A program made the position numbers and the translations under genes. A stretch of 64,000 bases of DNA from Mesorhizobium sp. B2-8-5 (GTDB lineage: Bacteria > Pseudomonadota > Alphaproteobacteria > Rhizobiales > Rhizobiaceae): assembly GCF_006440675.2 (NCBI RefSeq), contig NZ_CP083951.1, positions 5,923,501 through 5,987,500 on the forward strand, read 5' to 3'. This document shows positions 16,948 through 25,490 of this stretch, piece after piece. The stretch's first letter is position 1, and every line of letters begins with the position of its first letter. A model generated the notes under the pieces. It saw only the letters and a list, made by a program, of their open reading frames with translations, searched no databases and was not told where the DNA came from.

Positions 16948-17868
16948 ATGGAACTCTTCATCGCCATCTTCACCGGCACCATCATCGCCGCCACGCCGCT
17001 GATCTTTGCAGCACTTGGCGAGCTCGTGGTCGAGAAATCCGGCGTGCTCAATCTCGGCATCGAAGGCATGATGCTGATGGGTGCGGCGCTTGCTTTCTGG
17101 GCGGTCACCGCCGGCTATCCGATGCCCGTTGCAATCCTCGCCGGCGCGCTGGCCGGCGCTGCCGCCTCACTCCTTTTCGGCGTGCTGGCGCTAACCTTCC
17201 TCACCAACCAGTATGCCGCCGGCTTGGCGCTGGCGATCTTCGGTTCCGGCGTGTCAGCATTCATCGGTCGCGGTTTCGGCAGCGATCCGATCGAAGCGCT
17301 GCACGGCGTCAGCATGCCCATCCTCTCCGATCTGCCGGTGCTCGGCCCGCTGCTCTTCCGCTTCGATCCGCTTGTATACCTGGCACTCTTGATGTTCGTG
17401 GCGATCAGTTGGTTCCTTTATCGCACCAAGGCAGGCCTCATCCTGCGCACGATCGGGGAATCGCCGCAGACCTCCCACGCCATCGGCTATCCAGTGATCC
17501 GGATCCGCTACATGGCGGTGCTGTTCGGCGGGCTGATGGCAGGCCTCGCCGGCGCCTATCTATCGGTCGCCTACACGCCGCTCTGGGTCGAGAACATGAC
17601 CGCGGGCAAAGGCTGGATCGCCTTGGCGCTGGTGGTCTTCGCGACATGGCGGCCGCTGCGCGTTCTGCTCGGCGCCTGGCTATTCGGCGGCATGACGATC
17701 CTGCAACTCCAAGGACAGGCTCTAGGCCTTCAGGTCCCATCCGAACTGCTGTCGGCCCTGCCTTATCTGGCGACGATCGTGGTGCTGGTGCTGATCTCGC
17801 GTAACCGCCAGATATTGGCGCTGCATTTTCCAGCCTCGCTGGCAAAACCGTTTCGACCGGCCGGTTGA
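16948..17868 (+). CDS. ABC transporter permease 2 of the BMP/nucleoside importer
   Basis: The 306-residue inner-membrane protein shows multiple hydrophobic helices and the 'VEKSGVLNLGIEGMMLMGA' motif typical of the second permease in BMP-type importers. The ATG at 16948 has GGGAG 8 nt upstream; the longer frame from 16906 starts inside the preceding gene with a basic, non-conserved stretch. It is 13 bp after permease 1 and is the last gene of the transporter operon. No intrinsic terminator is obvious in the 170 bp that follow. Confidence 0.9.
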   Translation: MELFIAIFTGTIIAATPLIFAALGELVVEKSGVLNLGIEGMMLMGAALAFWAVTAGYPMPVAILAGALAGAAASLLFGVLALTFLTNQYAAGLALAIFGSGVSAFIGRGFGSDPIEALHGVSMPILSDLPVLGPLLFRFDPLVYLALLMFVAISWFLYRTKAGLILRTIGESPQTSHAIGYPVIRIRYMAVLFGGLMAGLAGAYLSVAYTPLWVENMTAGKGWIALALVVFATWRPLRVLLGAWLFGGMTILQLQGQALGLQVPSELLSALPYLATIVVLVLISRNRQILALHFPASLAKPFRPAG

Positions 17869-18041
17869 GGCCCGCCTTTCGCACGTTGTTGCCAGCGATT
17901 GCCGCACGCAATGTCGGTGAGCTTTGTCGTCATCCGGGGTCCCGCGCTATGTTCAGCAGGTCACATCAACAAGATCGAGAAAATTGACCAACGGGACCCA
18001 AATCATTTCATCCAAATCTCGCTATTGACGCCAAGAGCGGG

Positions 18042-19373
18042 TCAGCAAGATGTCGCCATGCGGAAGCTGCGCACGAAGCTGTCCACCACATTGTCGAGGT
18101 CGGCCATCGACAGGCAGAGCGGCGGGCACATTCTGATGACGTTGCGGTACGGACCCGAGCGGCTGGCGACGAGGCCCTGACGCCGGGTTTCCTCGAAGAC
18201 CTGCAAGGTTGCTTCGGGCGCCGGCTCCTTCGTTGCGCGGTCCTTCACCAGCTCGATGGCGAGCATCAGGCCTTGTCCCCTGACGTCGCCGATCAGCGGG
18301 AAATCTTTCTTTAGCTCCTGAAGCCTTTCCTTCAGCGCGCCGCCGACCTTGGCGGCATTCTCCTGCAGCCGCTCGTCGCGCATCACCTTGAGCACCGCGC
18401 GGCCTGCCGCGCAGGCGACGGGATTGGCGCCGTAGGTGTGGAACAGGAACTTGTCGGCCATGGACTCCGCGACGGCGCGCCTGGCAATGACGGCGCCGAG
18501 CGGAATGCCGTTACCGACACCCTTGGCGACGACGGCGATGTCGGGAACGACGCCGTGCGATTCGAACGCCCAGAAGGCATCGCCAGTGCGTCCGACGCCG
18601 GACTGCACCTCATCGATGATGCAGACGCCGCCCGCCGCCCGCACGCGTTCGAAAGCGCCGGCGATGTAGCCGGCAGGCATCGGCACGATGCCGCCATAAC
18701 CCTGCACCGGCTCGATGATCATGCCGGCCAACCGGCCGCTGGTCGAGCTGGATATGGCGCGCTCGACCTCGTTCAGATATGGCTGCACGCCTTCGCCGTG
18801 GACGCCGCGATACTGATTGGGCTCGGCTACGAACGTCACCCCGCCGAGTTGCGGCACCTGATGACGAAAACCGGCTATGCCTGTTACCGACTGGGCGCCG
18901 AATGTGGCGCCGTGATAACTTGAGCCGAGCGCCAGCATGTCGATGCTGCCGGTGTGCGAGCGCGCCATCAGCAAGGCAAGGTCGATCGCTTCGGCGCCGC
19001 TGTTGGTGAAATGCACGACCCAATCGTGACCGGCCGGCATCGTCGCCACCAGTTCCTCGGCGTATTGGGCGGGAACCGGATGGTAGAACATCGTCGTGCA
19101 ATGCGTCAGCTCGCTCACCTGCTCGGTGGCGGCCTTGACCACCTGCGGATGGGCGTGGCCGACCGAGATGCACAGGTTCATGCCGAGCAGGTCGATGTAT
19201 TTGCGGTCCTTCTCGTCCCAGACATATTGGCCCCTGCCGCGCTTGAGGATCAGCGGTTCCTTATAGGGAACGAATTTGCGCTGTGAGGCCGAATAGAAGC
19301 GGTTCCGCCGATCGACAATCGCCTCGGTCGACCAGTCGATGTCCAGACTTGAATGGACGTGCGGAGCGTTCAT
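18042..19373 (-). CDS. Class III PLP aminotransferase (AGXT2-like)
   Basis: The 443-residue enzyme is a class III omega-aminotransferase. It shows 'HFTNSGAEAIDLAL' (cofactor phosphate binding), 'IIDEVQSGVGRTG' (254-264, pyridine nitrogen aspartate) and the Schiff-base lysine K284 in 'VVAKGVGNGIPLG'. The closest family by eye is alanine-glyoxylate/3-aminoisobutyrate-pyruvate aminotransferase (AGXT2 type), which accepts beta-amino acids and methylated arginines. It lies next to, and on the same strand as, the LysR gene, and close to the methylamine-dehydrogenase genes, so a role in degrading a methylated amino compound is possible. The exact amino donor is not readable. Confidence 0.85.
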   Translation of the reverse strand: MNAPHVHSSLDIDWSTEAIVDRRNRFYSASQRKFVPYKEPLILKRGRGQYVWDEKDRKYIDLLGMNLCISVGHAHPQVVKAATEQVSELTHCTTMFYHPVPAQYAEELVATMPAGHDWVVHFTNSGAEAIDLALLMARSHTGSIDMLALGSSYHGATFGAQSVTGIAGFRHQVPQLGGVTFVAEPNQYRGVHGEGVQPYLNEVERAISSSTSGRLAGMIIEPVQGYGGIVPMPAGYIAGAFERVRAAGGVCIIDEVQSGVGRTGDAFWAFESHGVVPDIAVVAKGVGNGIPLGAVIARRAVAESMADKFLFHTYGANPVACAAGRAVLKVMRDERLQENAAKVGGALKERLQELKKDFPLIGDVRGQGLMLAIELVKDRATKEPAPEATLQVFEETRRQGLVASRSGPYRNVIRMCPPLCLSMADLDNVVDSFVRSFRMATSC

Positions 19374-19471
19374 GCCGTATCTCCAGTGTTGCGAATTCCG
19401 GAGATTGAAAACACGGAATGCGTGGCGCGCACACCGGCAAAGCTCGTCATCAGGATAACTGATGAAGCTGA

Positions 19472-20449
19472 TTAGTCGCTCCTCGAGGGGCGGTCGAGCG
19501 TGTAGCAGTCGGCCGGAAGGCCGGGCAGGCGCGTGCTGATCGCCTGGGTCAGCACTTCCGCGGTGCGGTCGGCGAAAGCCTCGGGGATATTTCCGAGTTC
19601 GCGCTCACGCGCCACCAGCAGAATGTTGCGTGACAGGCTGGTGAAGGGCAGAGGATGGACGTCGATCTCCATGCCTTCCGCCAGGCCATCGATGAGCAAG
19701 GTCGGCGTCAGGATGGCGAAGCCCATGCCAGCGGCCACAGGCGCCATCACCACGCTGGAACGATCGCCTTCCATGGCGCGCGCAATCTCGATGCGCAGCC
19801 GGCTGAGATGCTGATCGACGCGCAGGCCGACAGGCGTCTCGCGCGAGAAGCGCACGAAGGCGAGCTTCTTGGACAGCTTGACGATGTCGCCGACATCGCC
19901 GGCAAAACCTTTCGGCGTCACCAGCAGGAATTTCTCGGTCATCACCGGATAACGCGTCAGCCCCTCGATCTCGAACAACTCTCCCGACGTAACCGCAAGG
20001 TCGGCGCGGCGAGCGCGTAGCAAGGCGACGTGGTCGGTAGCGAGCCCCGCGAACAGGCTGAGCTCGGGAATGCCGAAGTTCTTGCGGGCCAGCACCGAAA
20101 GCGCCGGCGCCAGGGTGGTCGCGATCGACGCCAGAAGCGCGATGCGCAAAAGCGGCAGCGGCGCCGCGTTGACGCGCCGCGCATCCGTGCGCAAGCCCTC
20201 GACCTCGCTCAGTATGGCGACCGCGCGGCGATGCAAGGCGATGCCGGCCTTGGTGAGCTCGATCGGTCGCAGATTGCGGTCGATCAGACTGACGCCGAGC
20301 GCGCTTTCCAGATTCTTCAGATGCTGGGAAGCGGCTGATTGCGTCATGCCCAGCATCTGCGCCGCCTGCGTTACATGCCTGGTCTCTACGATGGCGACGA
20401 ACACCTCGATCGACCGGAACAGATTGAAATCGAAACTGCCGCTCTTCAC
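19472..20449 (-). CDS. LysR-type transcriptional regulator
   Basis: The 325-residue protein has an N-terminal LysR helix-turn-helix ('VAIVETRHVTQAAQMLGMTQ' followed by SAASQHLKNLE) and a C-terminal periplasmic-binding-like effector domain. The GTG at 20449 is chosen because GGAG lies 6 nt upstream and the HTH begins about 10 residues in; the longer frame runs antisense into the neighbouring dehydrogenase gene. It is divergent from the dimethylglycine-dehydrogenase-like gene with 117 bp between starts, the usual arrangement for a LysR activator and its target. The effector is probably a methylated amine or its demethylation product. Confidence 0.88.
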   Translation of the reverse strand: MKSGSFDFNLFRSIEVFVAIVETRHVTQAAQMLGMTQSAASQHLKNLESALGVSLIDRNLRPIELTKAGIALHRRAVAILSEVEGLRTDARRVNAAPLPLLRIALLASIATTLAPALSVLARKNFGIPELSLFAGLATDHVALLRARRADLAVTSGELFEIEGLTRYPVMTEKFLLVTPKGFAGDVGDIVKLSKKLAFVRFSRETPVGLRVDQHLSRLRIEIARAMEGDRSSVVMAPVAAGMGFAILTPTLLIDGLAEGMEIDVHPLPFTSLSRNILLVARERELGNIPEAFADRTAEVLTQAISTRLPGLPADCYTLDRPSRSD

Positions 20450-20482
20450 CCGCAACTCCGCCCTCAAGGCTCCATAAGTTTT

Positions 20483-20503
20483 CCTAATGTTGCGAAATTT
20501 AGG
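20483..20503. promoter_or_regulatory. Candidate LysR operator, inverted repeat CCTAA-N11-TTAGG
   Basis: A perfect 5-bp inverted repeat with 11-nt spacing lies in the 117-bp divergent region between the LysR gene and the first dehydrogenase gene. LysR proteins typically bind interrupted palindromes of this size just upstream of the divergent target. Binding is inferred from geometry and position. Confidence 0.45.
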
Positions 20504-20566
20504 TTGAGCGCAAGAGGCTTGGCGGAAAAGATCGCCCGGTTCGATCCAGCAAAGGTAGCTTACAAG

Positions 20567-23014
20567 GTGAATGACAGCGCACGCATCGTGATCATTGGCG
20601 GCGGAGTCATTGGCCTCGGCATAGCCTATCACCTGGCTGAATTGGGTGTGAGCGATGTCGTCCTCCTGGAACGCCACCAGCTGACCAGCGGCACTTCCTG
20701 GCATGCAGCCGGAATCGTCGGTCCGTTGCGCGCCAGCCTCAACCTGACAAGGCTGGCGCAATATGCGACCGAGCTGTTTCCACGCCTCGAGGAGCTGACC
20801 GGCCAGGCGTCCGGCTACAGGCGCACCGGCGGCCTCTGGCTGGCGCGGCGTCCGGAGCGCATGAACGAGTTGAAGCGCATCGCGCATATGGGCGATGTCT
20901 GCGGCCTGACGGTGGGGATCGTCGATCAGGCCGGCGTGGCGGAACGCGTGCGCGGCATCGTCGCCGACGGGGTTGAAGGCGCGCTCTGGGTCGAGGAAGA
21001 CGGCCAGGCCAATCCGGTCGACATCTGTGCCGCCTACGCTAAACGTGCGCGCGCCGCCGGGATTCGCATCCTGGAAGGGGTTTCTTGTTCAGGCATAGTG
21101 ACCCGCAATGGACGGGTCGCGGGTGTGAGGCTCGCCTCGGGCGTCAACATCGATTGCGAGATCGTCGTCAACTGCGCCGGCGCCTGGGCGCGCGATGTTG
21201 GTGCTCTGGCCGACGTTCCGGTGCCGCTGCAGGCGGTCGAGCACATGTATGTGGTGACCGAGCCGATCACCGGCCTGCAGGATCCGTTCCCGATCCTGCG
21301 CGACCTCGACGAAGGCATCTACATCAAGGGCGATTCCGGCAAGCTGGTGCTGGGCGGGTTCGAGCCGAATGCCAAGATCTTCGACGTCCGCGGACCGGCG
21401 GGTGACAGGCCTTTCCTCGAACTGCCGGAGGATTGGGAGCAGTTCGAACCGTTCATGTCTGCCGGGCTGAAGCTTCTGCCGGCGCTGTCCGATACCGGCA
21501 TACGGCATTTCATGAATGGGCCGGAGAGTTTTACGCCGGATACACGTCCGCTGATGGGCGAGTCGCCCTATCTGCGCGGCTTCTATGTCGCCGCCGGCTT
21601 CAACTCGACCGGCATGATGTCGTCGGCCGGTGCCGGCAAGGCGATGGCCGAGTGGATCGTCGACGGCGAGCCCGGGCTTGATCTCTGGGCGCTCGATATC
21701 GCCCGTTTCGACCGCTCGGCTGCGGCGCGTTCCTTTGTCGGCGCCAGGATGGAAGAATCAGTTGCCGATCTCTTCCGCATGCACTGGCCCTACAAGCAGG
21801 CAACCGCCGGTCGCGATGTGAGGCGTTCCGCCTTTCATAGGACCTTCGCAGAAGCCGGCGCCGTGTTCGGCGCACCGACCGGCTGGGAGCGGCCGCTGTG
21901 GTTCGGCGGAGAGGAGACGCGCGGCTACTCCGTGGGTACCCAGAAATGGTGGGGCGCGGCCAAGGCCGAAGCCGAGCGGATGGCGCAAGGCGTCGGACTG
22001 TTCGAGCTTTCGCCCTTCACCAAGATCGACGTGGGCGGACGCGACGCGGCCAAACTGATGCAGAGGCTGTGCACGGCCGATGTCGACCGGTCCGAAGGCC
22101 GCGCCGTGTATACACAGATGCTCAATGCGCGCGGCGGCATCGAGGCCGACGTGACGGTCGCGCGGGTCGGAGCGGATGCTTTCCGTGTGATCTCGGGTGC
22201 AGCGACAAGGCAGAAAGACCTCGCTTGGATTAGCCGCCATGCCGAAGATCTTGGCCTCAATGTTTCGGTCTTCGACGCCACATCCGCTGAGGCCGTTCTC
22301 GGCATCATGGGGCCGCGCTCGCGCGACCTGCTGCAAGGCCTGACCGACGCCGATCTTTCCGACGCGGCATTTCCATTTTCCACCTCACAACGCATAGATA
22401 TCGGCACCGCCAACGTCCGCGCCATCCGAGTCAGTTTTGTCGGCGAGCTCGGCTTCGAACTTTACGTGCCGGTAGAGCATGCCGAAAGCGTGTTTGCCAC
22501 CATCATCTCGGCTGGCAGCGGCTATGGCTTGGCGCTTTGCGGGCACTACGCACTCGATGGCTGCCGCTTGGAAAAGGGCTACCGCCATTGGGGACACGAT
22601 ATCGGTCCGAAGGACACGCCATTGGAGGCGGGCCTCTCTTTTGCGGTATCCTGGAAGAAGAGCGATTTCATCGGCCGCGAGGCGCTGCTTAGGCAGAAGG
22701 CCGAGGGCGTACAGCGCCGGCTGATGCATTTCGCCGTTGAAGGAGCTAACCCCCTTCTGCTGCATGACGAGCCGATCTATCGAAACGGCAAGCTGGCCGG
22801 ATTGACGACCTCGGGCGGGCTCGGCGCGCGCACGGGCCTCAGCCTTTGCCTTGGCTACGTCGCCAGCGATCCGGGCGAGCCGAAAACGCAGCTCTTTCAG
22901 TCTGACTACGAAATCGCGGTCGCCGGCACACGCTACAAAATGCGTACGCTCGACAAACCGCCTTACGACCCAACCGGAATGCGCATGCGCGGACATGCGG
23001 AGGAGACGCTATGA
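20567..23014 (+). CDS. Dimethylglycine/sarcosine dehydrogenase-like flavoprotein, copy 1
   Basis: The 815-residue protein has a DAO-type FAD domain with 'IVIIGGGVIGLGIAYHLAE', a likely covalent flavin histidine H46 in 'TSGTSWHAAG', a central FAO-type linker domain and a C-terminal folate-binding GCV_T aminomethyltransferase region (from about residue 430, ending in the GCV_T C-terminal barrel). Family members oxidatively remove an N-methyl group from dimethylglycine or sarcosine and pass the carbon to tetrahydrofolate. The GTG at 20567 places the dinucleotide fold at the N-terminus, as in the paralogue; an upstream in-frame extension is not conserved. The stop overlaps the next gene by 4 nt (ATGA). 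Confidence 0.87.
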   Translation: MNDSARIVIIGGGVIGLGIAYHLAELGVSDVVLLERHQLTSGTSWHAAGIVGPLRASLNLTRLAQYATELFPRLEELTGQASGYRRTGGLWLARRPERMNELKRIAHMGDVCGLTVGIVDQAGVAERVRGIVADGVEGALWVEEDGQANPVDICAAYAKRARAAGIRILEGVSCSGIVTRNGRVAGVRLASGVNIDCEIVVNCAGAWARDVGALADVPVPLQAVEHMYVVTEPITGLQDPFPILRDLDEGIYIKGDSGKLVLGGFEPNAKIFDVRGPAGDRPFLELPEDWEQFEPFMSAGLKLLPALSDTGIRHFMNGPESFTPDTRPLMGESPYLRGFYVAAGFNSTGMMSSAGAGKAMAEWIVDGEPGLDLWALDIARFDRSAAARSFVGARMEESVADLFRMHWPYKQATAGRDVRRSAFHRTFAEAGAVFGAPTGWERPLWFGGEETRGYSVGTQKWWGAAKAEAERMAQGVGLFELSPFTKIDVGGRDAAKLMQRLCTADVDRSEGRAVYTQMLNARGGIEADVTVARVGADAFRVISGAATRQKDLAWISRHAEDLGLNVSVFDATSAEAVLGIMGPRSRDLLQGLTDADLSDAAFPFSTSQRIDIGTANVRAIRVSFVGELGFELYVPVEHAESVFATIISAGSGYGLALCGHYALDGCRLEKGYRHWGHDIGPKDTPLEAGLSFAVSWKKSDFIGREALLRQKAEGVQRRLMHFAVEGANPLLLHDEPIYRNGKLAGLTTSGGLGARTGLSLCLGYVASDPGEPKTQLFQSDYEIAVAGTRYKMRTLDKPPYDPTGMRMRGHAEETL

Positions 23015-25476
23015 GACAACATGCCCGCGTGGTCATTATCGGCGGTGGCGCCATGGGCGTGTCGCTGCTCTATCACCTCGCCAAGCGAGGCTGGAGCGAT
23101 GTCATGCTCGTCGAGAGACAGGAGCTGACGGCAGGCTCAACCTGGCATGCGGCGGGGCTCTGCACGCATTTCGCCCACAATGCAACGATCATGGAGATGC
23201 GCGCCCATTCGGTGCGGCTCTATCGCGAGATACTGACCGCCGAGACCGGACTGCCAACCGGCTTCCATGCCAGCGGCGCGCTGCGCATCACCCGCTCGAA
23301 AGCGCGCATGGATGAGTTCCGCCATGTGCAAGGGCTCGGCCGGTTCGTCGGTCATGACTTCCACATCCTCAGTCCAGCCGAGCTCAAGGATATCTATCCG
23401 CTCTGCCACACGGACGAGGTCATCGGCGCAATCTACGAGCCTAATGACGGCCATGTCGATCCGACACTGGCCACCAATGCCATGGCCGCTGGCGCGCGCT
23501 CGCGTGGCGCCGAGATCGTGCGGCACAATCCGGTACTGGGGATCGAGCGCAAGCCGTCCGGCGAATGGCTGGTGCGCACGGAGCAGGGCGACATCGTTGC
23601 CGAGCATATCGTCAACGCCGCCGGCACATGGTGCCGAGAGATCGGCGCAATGATGGGCATCGACTTGCCTGTCGTGCCGATGCTGCACCAATATGTCGTG
23701 ACCGACACCGTTCCGGAAATCGCCGAGCGCATCGCCGCCGGCGCCAAGGAACTGCCAATCATCCGCGATCCGGAAGAAAGCTGGTACCTGCGCCAGGAGC
23801 GCGACGGCTACATCGTCGGCCCTTATGAGAAGTCGGCCCATCCGTGGGCGATCGACGGGGTGCCGCCGGAGTTCGGCATGGAATTGCTGCCGCCCGATCT
23901 CGACCGCGTCGAGCACATCATCGCGCTGGCCATGGACCGGGTGCCAGCGCTCGCCAATGCCGGCATCAAGACAGTGGTCAACGGCCCGATCACTTTCACG
24001 CCCGACGCCAACCCGCTGATCGGCCCTGCCTTTGGCCTCGGCAATGCATGGCTGCTCACCGGCTCCAGCATGGGCGTGATGGAAGGCGGCGGCGCCGGCC
24101 GTTTCCTTGCCGACTGGATCACCGACGGGGCGCCGCGCAGCGATGCGCTCGCCATCGATCCGCGCCGCTTCGGCAACTATGCCGACCGCGACTATCGCAT
24201 CGACAAGGCGGTCGAAGGGTTCGGCCTGCAATTCGGGATCCACTATCCCAACGAAGAACGCGACGCCGGCCGGCCGCGTCGCACGACGCCGGCGCTGGAC
24301 CTTCAAAAAAGCCAGGGCGCCGTGCTGGGCGTCGCCTATGGCTGGGAGCGGCCAAACTGGTTCGCCGTCAAAGGCGCCGACCGCGATCCGCCGCTGACCT
24401 TCCGCAAGCCCGGCTGGTTCGACGCCGTGCGTGGCGAGTGCCTTGCCGTGCAGGACAGCGTCGGCGCCATCGACCTCTCCGCCTTTTCCAAATTCGAGAT
24501 CGGCGGGCCCGGCGCCAGCGCGTTCATGGCGTCGCTCGGCGCCAACCGGCCACCCGAACGCCTCGGCCGCATCGGCCTCATTCACGTGCTGACGGCGAAT
24601 GGCGGCGTGGCGTCGGAATTTACCGTGACGCGCTTCGGCGATGACGGGTTCTATCTCACCAGCGCCGCCCTCGCGGAAAGGCATGACGAGGATCTGCTGC
24701 GCTCGCGCGCCGCAGAATTTCCTGGCGTGACGATCGACAACGTCACGGAAAGACGGGGGGTGCTGGGGGTGATGGGGCCGCGCGCCCGCGACCTGCTGGC
24801 AAAGATCTGCGAAGCGGATCTGTCGAATACGGCATTTCCCTGGCTTTCCGCGCAGATCATCCGGGTGGCGGGCATCAAGGCGGCTGCACTTCGGGTCTCC
24901 TATGCAGGTGAGCTCGGGTGGGAATTGCATGTGCAACTCGCGCAATTCGGTAAGCTTTACGAAGCGGTCGCCAAGGCCGGCGCGCAGTTCGACCTACGTC
25001 CGTTTGGCATCTATGCGCTGAACGCGATGCGGCTGGAAAAAAGCTATCGCGGCTGGGGCGCGGACCTGACCACCGAGCGGACGCCGCTGGAGGCTGGATT
25101 GAGCGCTTTGGTCAAAACCGAGGGGCGGACATTCGTCGGCCGCGAGGCGATGCTGGCACGCGTCGGCGACAACTCCTGGACAATGGCGTTGCTCGAGATC
25201 GACGATGACGGTGAACGTCTGCCTTTCTACGCCCACGCGGTGATGCAGGCAGGCCGCCCCGTCGGGATCGTCACCTCCGGCGCGCGTGGTTTCCGGACCG
25301 GCAAGACGCTTGCCCTCGCCTATCTGCGGCCCGGTATCTCGCCGCAGCAATTGACGGTTTCCATCCTCGGCCGGAAGTTCTCCGCGCGTGAGCTTCGCGA
25401 GGCGCCTTACGACCCAGCCAATATGCGGCTTCGCGGACTTCAGCCCGCCGAGCAGTCTGCCTTAACGCCCGCTTGA
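23011..25476 (+). CDS. Dimethylglycine/sarcosine dehydrogenase-like flavoprotein, copy 2
   Basis: The 821-residue paralogue of the preceding gene has the same domain order: FAD-binding 'VVIIGGGAMGVSLLYHLAK', flavin-linking H46 in 'TAGSTWHAAGLCTHF' (an exact family motif), then FAO and GCV_T domains with 'YAGELGWELHV' and 'RLEKSYRGWG'. It begins at an ATG overlapping the stop of copy 1. The pair may act on successive methylated states, for example dimethylglycine then sarcosine. This is inferred from tandem placement beside an MttB-like gene and a betaine transporter. Confidence 0.87.
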   Translation: MRQHARVVIIGGGAMGVSLLYHLAKRGWSDVMLVERQELTAGSTWHAAGLCTHFAHNATIMEMRAHSVRLYREILTAETGLPTGFHASGALRITRSKARMDEFRHVQGLGRFVGHDFHILSPAELKDIYPLCHTDEVIGAIYEPNDGHVDPTLATNAMAAGARSRGAEIVRHNPVLGIERKPSGEWLVRTEQGDIVAEHIVNAAGTWCREIGAMMGIDLPVVPMLHQYVVTDTVPEIAERIAAGAKELPIIRDPEESWYLRQERDGYIVGPYEKSAHPWAIDGVPPEFGMELLPPDLDRVEHIIALAMDRVPALANAGIKTVVNGPITFTPDANPLIGPAFGLGNAWLLTGSSMGVMEGGGAGRFLADWITDGAPRSDALAIDPRRFGNYADRDYRIDKAVEGFGLQFGIHYPNEERDAGRPRRTTPALDLQKSQGAVLGVAYGWERPNWFAVKGADRDPPLTFRKPGWFDAVRGECLAVQDSVGAIDLSAFSKFEIGGPGASAFMASLGANRPPERLGRIGLIHVLTANGGVASEFTVTRFGDDGFYLTSAALAERHDEDLLRSRAAEFPGVTIDNVTERRGVLGVMGPRARDLLAKICEADLSNTAFPWLSAQIIRVAGIKAAALRVSYAGELGWELHVQLAQFGKLYEAVAKAGAQFDLRPFGIYALNAMRLEKSYRGWGADLTTERTPLEAGLSALVKTEGRTFVGREAMLARVGDNSWTMALLEIDDDGERLPFYAHAVMQAGRPVGIVTSGARGFRTGKTLALAYLRPGISPQQLTVSILGRKFSARELREAPYDPANMRLRGLQPAEQSALTPA

Positions 25477-25490
25477 TATCGGAGCAGACC

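Noticed and set aside
23137..24945. 602-codon antisense frame within the second dehydrogenase gene
   Set aside because: It lies entirely inside a well-supported flavoprotein gene and has low-complexity, basic composition typical of antisense frames.
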